NCBI GenBank assembly: GCA_030430725.1
Contig: JAUIKP010000006.1
Location: forward strand, 1-20,608
Direction: 5' to 3'
Source of the DNA: Nitrospiria bacterium
GTDB taxonomy: Bacteria; Nitrospirota; Nitrospiria; Nitrospirales; UBA8639
DNA length: 20,608 nt
The notes beneath the pieces were generated by a model that was given only the letters and a program-made list of their open reading frames with translations, was not told the origin of the DNA and did no database searches. The translations under genes were made by a program, and so were the position numbers. Numbering within the stretch: the stretch's first letter is position 1; each line of letters begins with the position of its first letter. This document shows, piece after piece, positions 7,625 to 13,369 of the stretch.

Positions 7625-8626
7625 ATGGCTGTTCAGACCCTACCGTCCTCCGTGTGGTCCATCGTGTTGGCAGGTGGTGAAGGGGAACGTATTCGACCCT
7701 CCATACTGCAGTGGCTCGGATATCCGGTTCCCAAACAATACTGCACCTTCGTCGGCACCCGCTCGATGTTGCAACACACATGGGATCGAGCGGACCAAAT
7801 CGGACTGCCACGGAAAAAAGTGACGGTTGTTGGTCGAACACATCAGCAGAGTTTGGAACATCATTGCACAAGGCAGGATGAAGGCACACTGATCTTTCAG
7901 CCGCGAAATTGTGACACTGCACCGGGAGTGTTTCTGCCTCTGACTTACGTGAGAGCCTGGGATCCTCATGCGATCGTGGTCCTCTTGCCTGCCGATCATT
8001 TTATCTGTCCTGAAGATCGCTTTGTGGCGGCAGTGCGTCGGGCGGTGCGAGCGGTAGAATTTTTATCTGACCGAATGATTCTTATGGGCGTTCGTCCGTC
8101 TCATCCGGAGCTTGATTATGGATGGATGTCCGTCGGAGGGGTGCTCGGATGGAGTGGAGGGAGTGCTATTCGTGGCATTCAATCGTTTGTAGAAAAGCCG
8201 GAGGCTGTTGATGGCAAGCGATTGATGTCGGAAGGAGCGTTGTGGAACACCCTGGTGCTGGTGACCAAGGTGGAGACTCTATGGAAATCCGGATGGGTGT
8301 GCTTTCCTGAAATAATGGAACGGTTTGAAGGGTTGCGAAGGCAAATCGGGACTCCCACCGAAGGGTCGACCCTCCGGGCTATGTATCAGGATATGCCGAC
8401 ACGAAATTTTTCTCGTGATGTATTGCAACCCCTTGCCGGTCAATTGGGTGTCATGGAGCTTGATGATGTCACGTGGAGCGACTGGGGCCGTCCGGAACGA
8501 ATTGTGGAGACCTTGCGATCAATGGGGAAAAAGCCTGCCTTTCCCATGGAGGCCTTTTTGGGGTCTGGTGCGCCATCCATTCTTCAAACACCACGGGACA
8601 TGAGTTATCCCTATCTGAGCTGTTGA
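7625..8626 (+). CDS. Mannose-1-phosphate guanylyltransferase-like nucleotidyltransferase
   Basis: Predicted cytoplasmic sugar-phosphate nucleotidyltransferase forming GDP-mannose from GTP and mannose-1-phosphate for polysaccharide synthesis. Seen in 333 residues: nucleotide-binding loop VLAGGEGERIRPS (14-26); PKQY (36-39); QPRNCDTAPGV (92-102), matching the EPxxRxTAPA motif of ManC/GMP; LPADHFI (121-127); FVEKPE (188-193) with the sugar-phosphate-contacting lysine; LWNT (206-209); and VTWSDWGRPERI near the end, matching WSDxGSW. The bifunctional type's phosphomannose-isomerase cupin domain is absent. Changes such as C40 after PKQY and NCDTAPG, not NTAPA, mark it as a divergent branch, so the exact sugar is less sure. 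Strong AGGAGG at 7613-7618. No sugar-synthesis neighbours are in the window. Confidence 0.82.
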   Translation: MAVQTLPSSVWSIVLAGGEGERIRPSILQWLGYPVPKQYCTFVGTRSMLQHTWDRADQIGLPRKKVTVVGRTHQQSLEHHCTRQDEGTLIFQPRNCDTAPGVFLPLTYVRAWDPHAIVVLLPADHFICPEDRFVAAVRRAVRAVEFLSDRMILMGVRPSHPELDYGWMSVGGVLGWSGGSAIRGIQSFVEKPEAVDGKRLMSEGALWNTLVLVTKVETLWKSGWVCFPEIMERFEGLRRQIGTPTEGSTLRAMYQDMPTRNFSRDVLQPLAGQLGVMELDDVTWSDWGRPERIVETLRSMGKKPAFPMEAFLGSGAPSILQTPRDMSYPYLSC

Positions 8627-8972
8627 AGAAATTATTCAAGAGTCTACTGGATTTTTCCACTCTACGTGGTTGTAACAGCGAGCACCCATTCGACGCAGTC
8701 TCTCCCATCAGGATGTCCCAGGGCTGTGTTCCACACGGATCTCCTATGCCATGGTATGGTCCTTCTCCCTCGGGGTTGTTTGTCCTGATCCCGTCTCAGC
8801 TTTTCCCTCAGAAATCCTCTTCTTTTTTTTATTTTGGCCGATGGTTCATTCTGTCCACCGCTTGCAAGTGGGGCAGAAATCATCAAATTGACTCTCCAGC
8901 GGTGGTGCGTTTGTCGTCAATGGCCCGGTCTCAAACGGAATCCATTTCTCTCTTCTCCTTTTAACCCCTTTG
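8627..8972. other. Non-coding stretch between guanylyltransferase and PH/cytochrome operon
   Basis: No supported gene. Long pyrimidine-rich runs occur (8755-8835, with eight or more T near 8823). A dyad centred on CTTGCAAG (8861-8868), flanked by CC and GG, lies about 130 bp before the sigma-54-like site at 9001 and could bind an activator. A weak AGAGT/ACTCT hairpin at 8640-8664 follows the upstream gene. Confidence 0.4.
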
Positions 8973-8999
8973 GTATGGGGTCCAGCCGTATGGGGTCCA
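8973..8999 (+). repeat. Tandem direct repeat GTATGGGGTCCA, period 15
   Basis: Two exact 12-base copies, 8973-8984 and 8988-8999, separated by 3 nt. The second ends 1 nt before the TGGCAC element at 9001. A period of 15 bp with the copies abutting the promoter suggests protein binding, or a local duplication. Confidence 0.7.
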
Positions 9000-9000
9000 T

Positions 9001-9016
9001 TGGCACAGAGGTCGCA
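9001..9016 (+). promoter_or_regulatory. Sigma-54 promoter-like site before PH/cytochrome operon
   Basis: TGGCACAGAGGTCGCA: consensus TGGCAC at -24, five bases, then TCGCA, with a single change from TTGCA. GG at 9002-9003 and GC at 9014-9015 are ten bases apart. The start would be near 9027, 50 nt before the first gene. Confidence 0.55.
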
Positions 9017-9048
9017 GGTGAGTCTTTTTTTGAGAGGTAAAAATATTC

Positions 9049-9084
9049 ATGGTGTTAAGCATGAAAGACGAATGGCATGAGTGA
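9049..9084 (+). CDS. Possible 11-residue leader peptide
   Basis: ATG at 9049 follows GAGAGG (9032-9037). The frame MVLSMKDEWHE ends at TGA 9082-9084 and overlaps the start of the PH-domain gene by 8 nt. Since that gene lacks a strong Shine-Dalgarno of its own, translational coupling from this leader is conceivable. Spacing of 11 nt is long; speculative. Confidence 0.2.
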   Translation: MVLSMKDEWHE

Positions 9085-9550
9085 ACCAGGAGATTCCGAA
9101 CGAATTCTCTGGATGGGCTATCCCTCGTGGGGGCATTTTACCTGGTTGTATTTTTTTAGCCTGTGGACCGGATTGCGAGGGTTCTTCCTGCTACGGATAG
9201 GATTTCCCGGCTGGGAAATATGGGTTGTCGGCGCAATAATATTATTGGGGCTGGTGGTGGTGCTTCGATATTGGGCCAAATATCTGCTCACGTCCAAGCG
9301 AGTGATCCTAAGGAATGGGTATTCGGGAAAGGATATGGCGAGTGTGGATTTCGCGAAGTTCAAATCTGTCGAAGTCATGCAGGGGCCAATAGCCCGGATG
9401 TTGGGAATCGGTACTGTTGTGGTTCAGTGTGAGGATTCAACCCGGAGTGTTCGATTTCGTGGCATCAAGGACCCTGAGGTCATTGAAACAAAATTACGAG
9501 CGCTCCTCCCTCCTTCGTCTCCCGTGTTCCAAAGCCCTTCCGAACGATGA
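9077..9550 (+). CDS. Bacterial PH-domain membrane protein
   Basis: A 157-residue inner-membrane protein. Seen: polar start, ILWMGYPSWGHFTW, two hydrophobic segments (about 23-42 and 46-65), then a YLLTSKRVILRNGYSGKDMASVDFAKFKSVEVMQGPIARMLGIGTV block (about 70-115), which is the classical pattern of the bPH_2/YdbS-type domain: T(S/N)xRV, a membrane-near beta sheet, then GxGTVxV. The role of these proteins is poorly known; they may organise membrane complexes. First gene of a probable three-gene operon with the cytochrome b and pentaheme cytochrome, with 37 nt and 3 nt gaps. Start codon ATG 9077 has no strong Shine-Dalgarno. A link to heme-protein assembly is inferred from position only. Confidence 0.8.
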   Translation: MSEPGDSERILWMGYPSWGHFTWLYFFSLWTGLRGFFLLRIGFPGWEIWVVGAIILLGLVVVLRYWAKYLLTSKRVILRNGYSGKDMASVDFAKFKSVEVMQGPIARMLGIGTVVVQCEDSTRSVRFRGIKDPEVIETKLRALLPPSSPVFQSPSER

Positions 9551-9587
9551 CTGTATCTGCTGCGATGGGCAATGAGAATAATTCTTT

Positions 9588-10175
9588 ATGATCAAGTCTC
9601 TTTCCCGTCGAACATCTCTGGTCCTCGGTTTGACTGTTCTCACCGTAGCCGGTGCCCTTTTTCTTGAATTTCTTTTAAGTGTGAGAGCAGACAGGCCCTT
9701 CGGTCACACGCAAGTGGCTCATCTGGTTGGGTGGACCGGCCTGGTATTTATCGGTCTGACCTTTGTGTATCCCCTGAAACGGCGGATGTATCCCAATCAG
9801 GTCTGGTCACACGGATGGTTTCAGGTTCACATCGTCTTTGGGATTGTTGGGCCCTTAATTATTTTTGTCCATGCCGGAGTGCATTTCCATGCCCTGGTGC
9901 CGATCATCGCCCTTATCACGATGGTCCTGGTGGTGATGAGTGGGATCACCGGGCAGGCTTTGCATTACCTGGCGTTTCGAACATTGTACGAACGACGGCA
10001 TGAGCTGGCTTTTGAAGGGATGACCGAGGATGCGATCGAGGCGCATCTGCATGGGCTTGCGTTACAAGAGGAGACACTTCGATGGTGGAAATGTCTTCAC
10101 GGCCCCCTAACGTGGTCCTTTGTCTTTTTCACGCTATTGCACATCGGAGGAGCCCTTTTTTTCGGAGGCTTCTAA
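9588..10175 (+). CDS. Multi-histidine membrane cytochrome b-like protein
   Basis: A 195-residue integral membrane protein with about five hydrophobic segments (roughly 10-32, 43-62, 80-103, 104-127, 172-194). Histidines sit at segment faces: H45, H75, H81, H95, H99, H101, H126, H171 and H185. Pairs such as H45/H95 or H81/H171 across helices would suit one or two b-type hemes, as in small cytochrome b561 or ferric-reductase-like proteins. No single family signature was clear enough to name it. The next gene starts 3 nt after its stop and encodes a pentaheme cytochrome c, so a membrane quinol- or heme-to-periplasm electron pathway is inferred. Heme binding is a prediction from histidine placement. 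Confidence 0.7.
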   Translation: MIKSLSRRTSLVLGLTVLTVAGALFLEFLLSVRADRPFGHTQVAHLVGWTGLVFIGLTFVYPLKRRMYPNQVWSHGWFQVHIVFGIVGPLIIFVHAGVHFHALVPIIALITMVLVVMSGITGQALHYLAFRTLYERRHELAFEGMTEDAIEAHLHGLALQEETLRWWKCLHGPLTWSFVFFTLLHIGGALFFGGF

Positions 10176-10178
10176 GTC

Positions 10179-10766
10179 ATGGGATGTCGTCGACCATGGG
10201 TGGCGCCATGTATTTGGGTTTTGACAGGCCTGATCATTGTGGGTCTGGCCTGGGCTTCTCCCTTTTATACCGAAGCCTTGTGGGCCCCTGGAGATCTTAG
10301 CCGGCATCACACTGACATTGTGAGATGTCGGTCCTGCCATGAACCATTTAGAGGAGCCACACCGAAAAAGTGCCTCGCCTGTCATACGTTAGAAGCATTT
10401 CAATCTCGATCCGAACCGGATGTTCGCCAATTGCATCACGATGCGGTCCATTCCAACCAAACTTGTCTGGTTTGTCATACGGAGCATCGGGGTGTGTTAA
10501 CGGCCATCACTATCGGTAGGGTCAAAAATCCCCATGGACAATTGATTTTTCGGGCCACAGGTGCGACGTCTTGCTCTGATTGCCATGTAATAAAAGCCGG
10601 GACCGAAAAACAGGATGGCACATTACTACACAATTCGTATGTTGAACGGCTAATTCGGAAAGGGGAGGGTGCCCATCGACTCGGGCATTTTGCTAAATGT
10701 TTGAAGTGCCATCGTGGGGGCCAGTTGGAGGTTGATGATGAGGACAAGGATGATGAGGACGATTAG
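10179..10766 (+). CDS. Pentaheme c-type cytochrome, membrane-anchored
   Basis: A 195-residue periplasmic electron carrier with an uncleaved-looking N-terminal signal anchor (about 9-27). Five CxxCH heme-attachment sites are seen: CRSCH 50-54, CLACH 65-69, CLVCH 96-100, CSDCH 132-136 and CLKCH 174-178. Extra histidines (H43-H44, H86-H87, H91, H103, H119, H151, H166, H170) are available as distal ligands, so bis-His hemes as in class III/NapC-like small multihemes are plausible. The C-terminus is strikingly acidic (residues 184-195, nearly all D, E and one K), which could dock a basic redox partner. GGAGG lies 10 nt before ATG 10179 and the gene starts 3 nt after the cytochrome b stop codon, indicating co-expression. 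The partner is not known. Confidence 0.92.
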   Translation: MGCRRPWVAPCIWVLTGLIIVGLAWASPFYTEALWAPGDLSRHHTDIVRCRSCHEPFRGATPKKCLACHTLEAFQSRSEPDVRQLHHDAVHSNQTCLVCHTEHRGVLTAITIGRVKNPHGQLIFRATGATSCSDCHVIKAGTEKQDGTLLHNSYVERLIRKGEGAHRLGHFAKCLKCHRGGQLEVDDEDKDDEDD

Positions 10767-10803
10767 TCTGAAAAAGAATTTACTTCAATTCGTAGGCTCT
10801 ATT

Positions 10804-10823
10804 GTGCCCAATCCGGATTGCAC
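10804..10823. promoter_or_regulatory. Palindrome CAATCCGGATTG, candidate operator
   Basis: A perfect 12-bp palindrome at 10809-10820, extended to GTG...CAC at 10804-10823 if two extra bases on the left are allowed. It lies after the pentaheme cytochrome and about 225 bp before the receiver gene. Autoregulation by the nearby regulators is possible but unproved. Confidence 0.35.
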
Positions 10824-11047
10824 GTTGTTTGCGTAGAAAGCTCATCAATCGTGTGTAGAAAAAATCCACAGGATGCCCTCATTGATAGGGGTGTTTAAGG
10901 ACAAAATAGGCCAATTTTATGCACGTACAACATAAACATCAGGGGTCCAGAACTTGCTGCCACAACTGCTATGAGGAAAGAGGGTATGAGTGTAATGAGT
11001 ATCTACTTCCGAGATGGGTGTGCCATGATTCTGAGAAGGGTGGGATA

Positions 11048-11470
11048 ATGCCCTCAGGTACCACATCGGGAACACACAGTGGGCAATCGTGTACCATTCT
11101 GGTGGTGGATGATGATGAAGCCATGCGCACATTGCTCGTCGACGCTCTTCAAGAAAAAGGGTGTCGCGTGATTGAGTCAGAGAATGGGACAGATGCCTTA
11201 AATGTCCTGAAGGCGGTGGTCCCAAATGTGATTGTCACTGATTTGAAAATGCCGGATGGAGGATTTTCCTATTTACGTCGGCTCCAGGAAGGGGCGCCGG
11301 AATGTCCGATTGTCGTCATGACTGCGTATGGAGATAGCCAGTCCAAAGCGAAAGCGCTAGACTGTGGTGCCAAGGGATATTTCGAAAAACCTCTTCGTAT
11401 CTCTGATTTAAAGGCGTGGATTTGTCAAATGTGTCTGGTAAATCCCTGCGGGAACATTCCTTTTGGTTGA
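11048..11470 (+). CDS. Stand-alone response-regulator receiver domain
   Basis: A 140-residue CheY-like receiver without an output domain. Seen: acidic pocket VVDDDE (D21, D22), phospho-acceptor D65 in VTDLKMP, T92 in MTAYG, K114 in FEKP. ATG at 11048 behind GGGTGGG was chosen; a longer frame to 10919 adds 43 cysteine-rich residues without family support. Unusual for a cytoplasmic receiver, it has seven cysteines, three of them close to the C-terminus (C126, C129, C134). The sigma-54 activator follows after 32 nt, so the two probably share a transcript and may work in one pathway. No histidine kinase is in the window. The partner is unknown. Confidence 0.88.
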   Translation: MPSGTTSGTHSGQSCTILVVDDDEAMRTLLVDALQEKGCRVIESENGTDALNVLKAVVPNVIVTDLKMPDGGFSYLRRLQEGAPECPIVVMTAYGDSQSKAKALDCGAKGYFEKPLRISDLKAWICQMCLVNPCGNIPFG

Positions 11471-11502
11471 GGCCGTGAACGAGAGAAAGAAAAGGATAAA
11501 CG

Positions 11503-12918
11503 ATGGCCGGATCGTTTGTGCACCGGGATTCTGATTCTGACGTATCCTTAAGCGCGAGAATTGAAGGATTGAAGCTTCTGGCGCAGCATGTGGATGAGCC
11601 GGTTGTGATTTTCAACCCTCAAAAGGAATTGGTGTATGCCAATCCCTCAGCCAATAAAATAGCCCAAAACTGTCCATTAACATCTTTGCCGTCCATTTCT
11701 TCTTCCGGTTCACTGCCTGCCAATCCACAGGGCCCATGTGACCCCTGTCACGGAATGGAACTGTTTCAGTCTGACAGGGGTATTCATGAAAATGTTCCCT
11801 GTCCTACTTCCGCTGTTCCCACACCTGGATGCCCATTTCCTCGTGCCGTGCCATTGAAAAGCGTGACCGGTATGACCCATTTTGCAGTATTGATGGGGGA
11901 TCGTGGGAGGGAGAGTATGGTGGTTCCACAGGACAAAGATTCTTCCGACCCGCTGAAACTGTCTGGAGGATCCGTCCAGGAGATTGTCCCTCCCACGATC
12001 ATCGGAGAAAGTGAGCCGATTCAACAATTAGTGGAAATGATTCGATTGATCGCGGCGAGTGAGGCAACGGTACTTATTCAAGGGGAAAGTGGAACCGGCA
12101 AGGAACTGGTGGCAAAGACCATTCATGCTTTGAGTCGGCGACGCTTTCGGCCCTTTATTGTGGTTGAATGTAGCGCCTTGCCCGAAACCTTGCTGGAAAG
12201 CGAATTATTTGGCCATGTACGTGGATCCTTTACCGGAGCGGTAGCTGATCGCAAAGGGTTGTTTGAAGAAGCCGAAGGCGGCACGATTTTTTTGGACGAA
12301 ATTACTGATACCACTCCTGCATTCCAAGCCCGCTTACTTCGTGTCTTGCAGGAAGGGGAAATCAAGCCCGTGGGAAGCAATGGATCCGTCAAGGTGAATG
12401 TGAGGGTCATCTCTGCCGGGAATAAACCTCTGGAAAATCTTGTGTCCACCAAGTTGTTTCGTGCGGATTTATACTATCGGCTCGCTGTCCTCCCGCTAAC
12501 CGTGCCGCCATTGAGAGCGCGGAGAGAAGATATTCTATTGTTGGTGAGGTATTTTTTGGAGCACTGCGCCAGAAAGCACGGGCGGGAGCCGATGCAGCTC
12601 AGTCCGGATGCCCAAACGGCTCTCGTGCACCATTCGTGGCCCGGGAATGTCCGGGAATTAGAAAACTTGATTGAACGGGTGGTCGTCACATGCCCGCATT
12701 CCACAATTGAAGAAAAAGATTTTTTTGCTGATCATCCGTTGCCACCTGACAACAGCGATTTGAGTTCGATCGGGAAAATCGCTCGCCAGGAAGCGGAACG
12801 GTCAAGAATCCTCCAAGCCCTTCGAGATGCGAAGGGAGATAAGACCCGCGCTGCACGTGCCTTGAGTATCAGTCGTTCCAGCCTCTACAACAAATTGCGG
12901 GACTATCATATTTCTTAA
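11503..12918 (+). CDS. Sigma-54-dependent activator with cysteine-rich PAS-like sensor
   Basis: A 471-residue enhancer-binding transcription activator. Order seen: PAS-like sensor (about 21-135) starting LLAQHVDEPVVIFNPQKELVYANPSA; AAA+ domain (about 165-400) with Walker A GESGTGKE (194-201), sigma-54-contacting loop GSFTGA (241-246, usually GAFTGA), Walker B GGTIFLDEI (259-267) and the WPGNVREL motif (379-386); and a Fis-type helix-turn-helix (about 428-470, ending SRSSLYNKLRDY). The sensor has C57, C79, C82-H83, C100 and C110; such clustered cysteines in PAS-type sensors could bind a metal, Fe-S cluster or heme, or act as a redox switch. The N-terminus is not a receiver, so phosphorylation by the neighbour is not direct. 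It lies 226 bp before a sigma-54-like promoter for the multicopper oxidase, its likely target (inference). Confidence 0.93.
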   Translation: MAGSFVHRDSDSDVSLSARIEGLKLLAQHVDEPVVIFNPQKELVYANPSANKIAQNCPLTSLPSISSSGSLPANPQGPCDPCHGMELFQSDRGIHENVPCPTSAVPTPGCPFPRAVPLKSVTGMTHFAVLMGDRGRESMVVPQDKDSSDPLKLSGGSVQEIVPPTIIGESEPIQQLVEMIRLIAASEATVLIQGESGTGKELVAKTIHALSRRRFRPFIVVECSALPETLLESELFGHVRGSFTGAVADRKGLFEEAEGGTIFLDEITDTTPAFQARLLRVLQEGEIKPVGSNGSVKVNVRVISAGNKPLENLVSTKLFRADLYYRLAVLPLTVPPLRARREDILLLVRYFLEHCARKHGREPMQLSPDAQTALVHHSWPGNVRELENLIERVVVTCPHSTIEEKDFFADHPLPPDNSDLSSIGKIARQEAERSRILQALRDAKGDKTRAARALSISRSSLYNKLRDYHIS

Positions 12919-13143
12919 TCTTCGCAGTTGATTGCCCCAAAATCCCCCATTTTCTGTTTTTTATTGTCCAAAAATTTAGACACGTAACTGCCTGATTTTT
13001 TGTTGAAACATCCGATTTCTTGAAAAGTTTGTCCAACGTGCTGGAAATATGCACCGTTATGCATGTTTCCCTTCCTTTCTGCCTGCTTACTGAAATCCCC
13101 CACAGTTCAGCCTTTTGCCGTTTGGAGCATGGATGAGTGTGCA
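12919..13143. promoter_or_regulatory. Upstream region of the oxidase promoter, candidate activator sites
   Basis: No gene seen. Dyads lie 80-180 bp before the -24 element, the usual place for enhancer sites: TGTC-N10-GACA (12965-12968 and 12979-12982), TCCA-N6-TGGA (13032-13035 and 13042-13045) and ATGCA-N6-TGCAT (13049-13053 and 13060-13064). TTGTCCAA occurs twice (near 12965 and 13030). No intrinsic terminator was found after the activator gene. Confidence 0.35.
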
Positions 13144-13159
13144 TTGGCATCGATGTTGC
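13144..13159 (+). promoter_or_regulatory. Sigma-54 promoter before the multicopper oxidase
   Basis: TTGGCATCGATGTTGC contains TGGCAT, five bases and TTGC; GG (13146-13147) and GC (13158-13159) are ten bases apart. Only one base differs from the TGGCAC-N5-TTGC consensus. The start would be near 13171, giving a leader of about 200 nt. This is the best of the candidate sigma-54 sites, next to an activator gene. Confidence 0.65.
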
Positions 13160-13171
13160 GGAGCAGATAAT

Positions 13172-13248
13172 TGCCGACGCTGGTTTGGGTGTGATGGACC
13201 GGCCTCCGGAATGCCCGACCTCTTAAAGGGGGAATTCTGGCGTCGGCA
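13172..13248 (+). promoter_or_regulatory. Structured 5' leader of the oxidase transcript
   Basis: A perfect 9-bp inverted repeat, TGCCGACGC (13172-13180) and GCGTCGGCA (13240-13248), encloses 59 nt that contains a CCGG/CCGG helix near 13200. It begins at about the predicted transcription start. It could be an RNA control element; no known riboswitch consensus was recognised. Confidence 0.4.
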
Positions 13249-13274
13249 CTTACAATTCAGTAAACGGCCGGGCG

Positions 13275-13315
13275 GTTTTTCGAAAAACTGAAATGTTGAG
13301 ACCAATTAATTGTCT
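13275..13315. promoter_or_regulatory. Palindromes before the oxidase start
   Basis: A perfect 14-bp palindrome GTTTTTCGAAAAAC (13275-13288), then the near-palindrome AGACCAATTAATTGTCT (13299-13315), both 55-95 bp before the start codon. They could be operators for a second regulator or RNA hairpins in the leader. Confidence 0.35.
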
Positions 13316-13369
13316 GGTTGAGAGTTAAAACTGGATCTTTATTCACCCCATAAATAAGGAGGCCGGAGC

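Noticed and set aside
7293..7823. Plus-strand frame of 176 codons with one hydrophobic stretch
   Set aside because: Runs out of frame into the guanylyltransferase gene past its strong Shine-Dalgarno; no family features.
8473..8964. Plus-strand frame of 163 codons
   Set aside because: Begins within the guanylyltransferase gene in another frame and continues through pyrimidine-rich DNA; composition is not protein-like.
10944..10957. GG-N10-GC with TTGCT as a fourth good sigma-54 promoter
   Set aside because: The -24 element is GGGTC, poor against TGGCAC, so it is not called, although spacing is right and it would serve the regulator genes.
10919..11047. N-terminal extension of the receiver protein
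   Set aside because: The 43 extra residues are cysteine-rich and without family support; ATG 11048 has a GGGTGGG ribosome site and begins the normal receiver.
11740..11751. CDPCH read as a c-type heme site
   Set aside because: It lies in a cytoplasmic transcription activator with no export signal, so covalent heme c attachment is unlikely.
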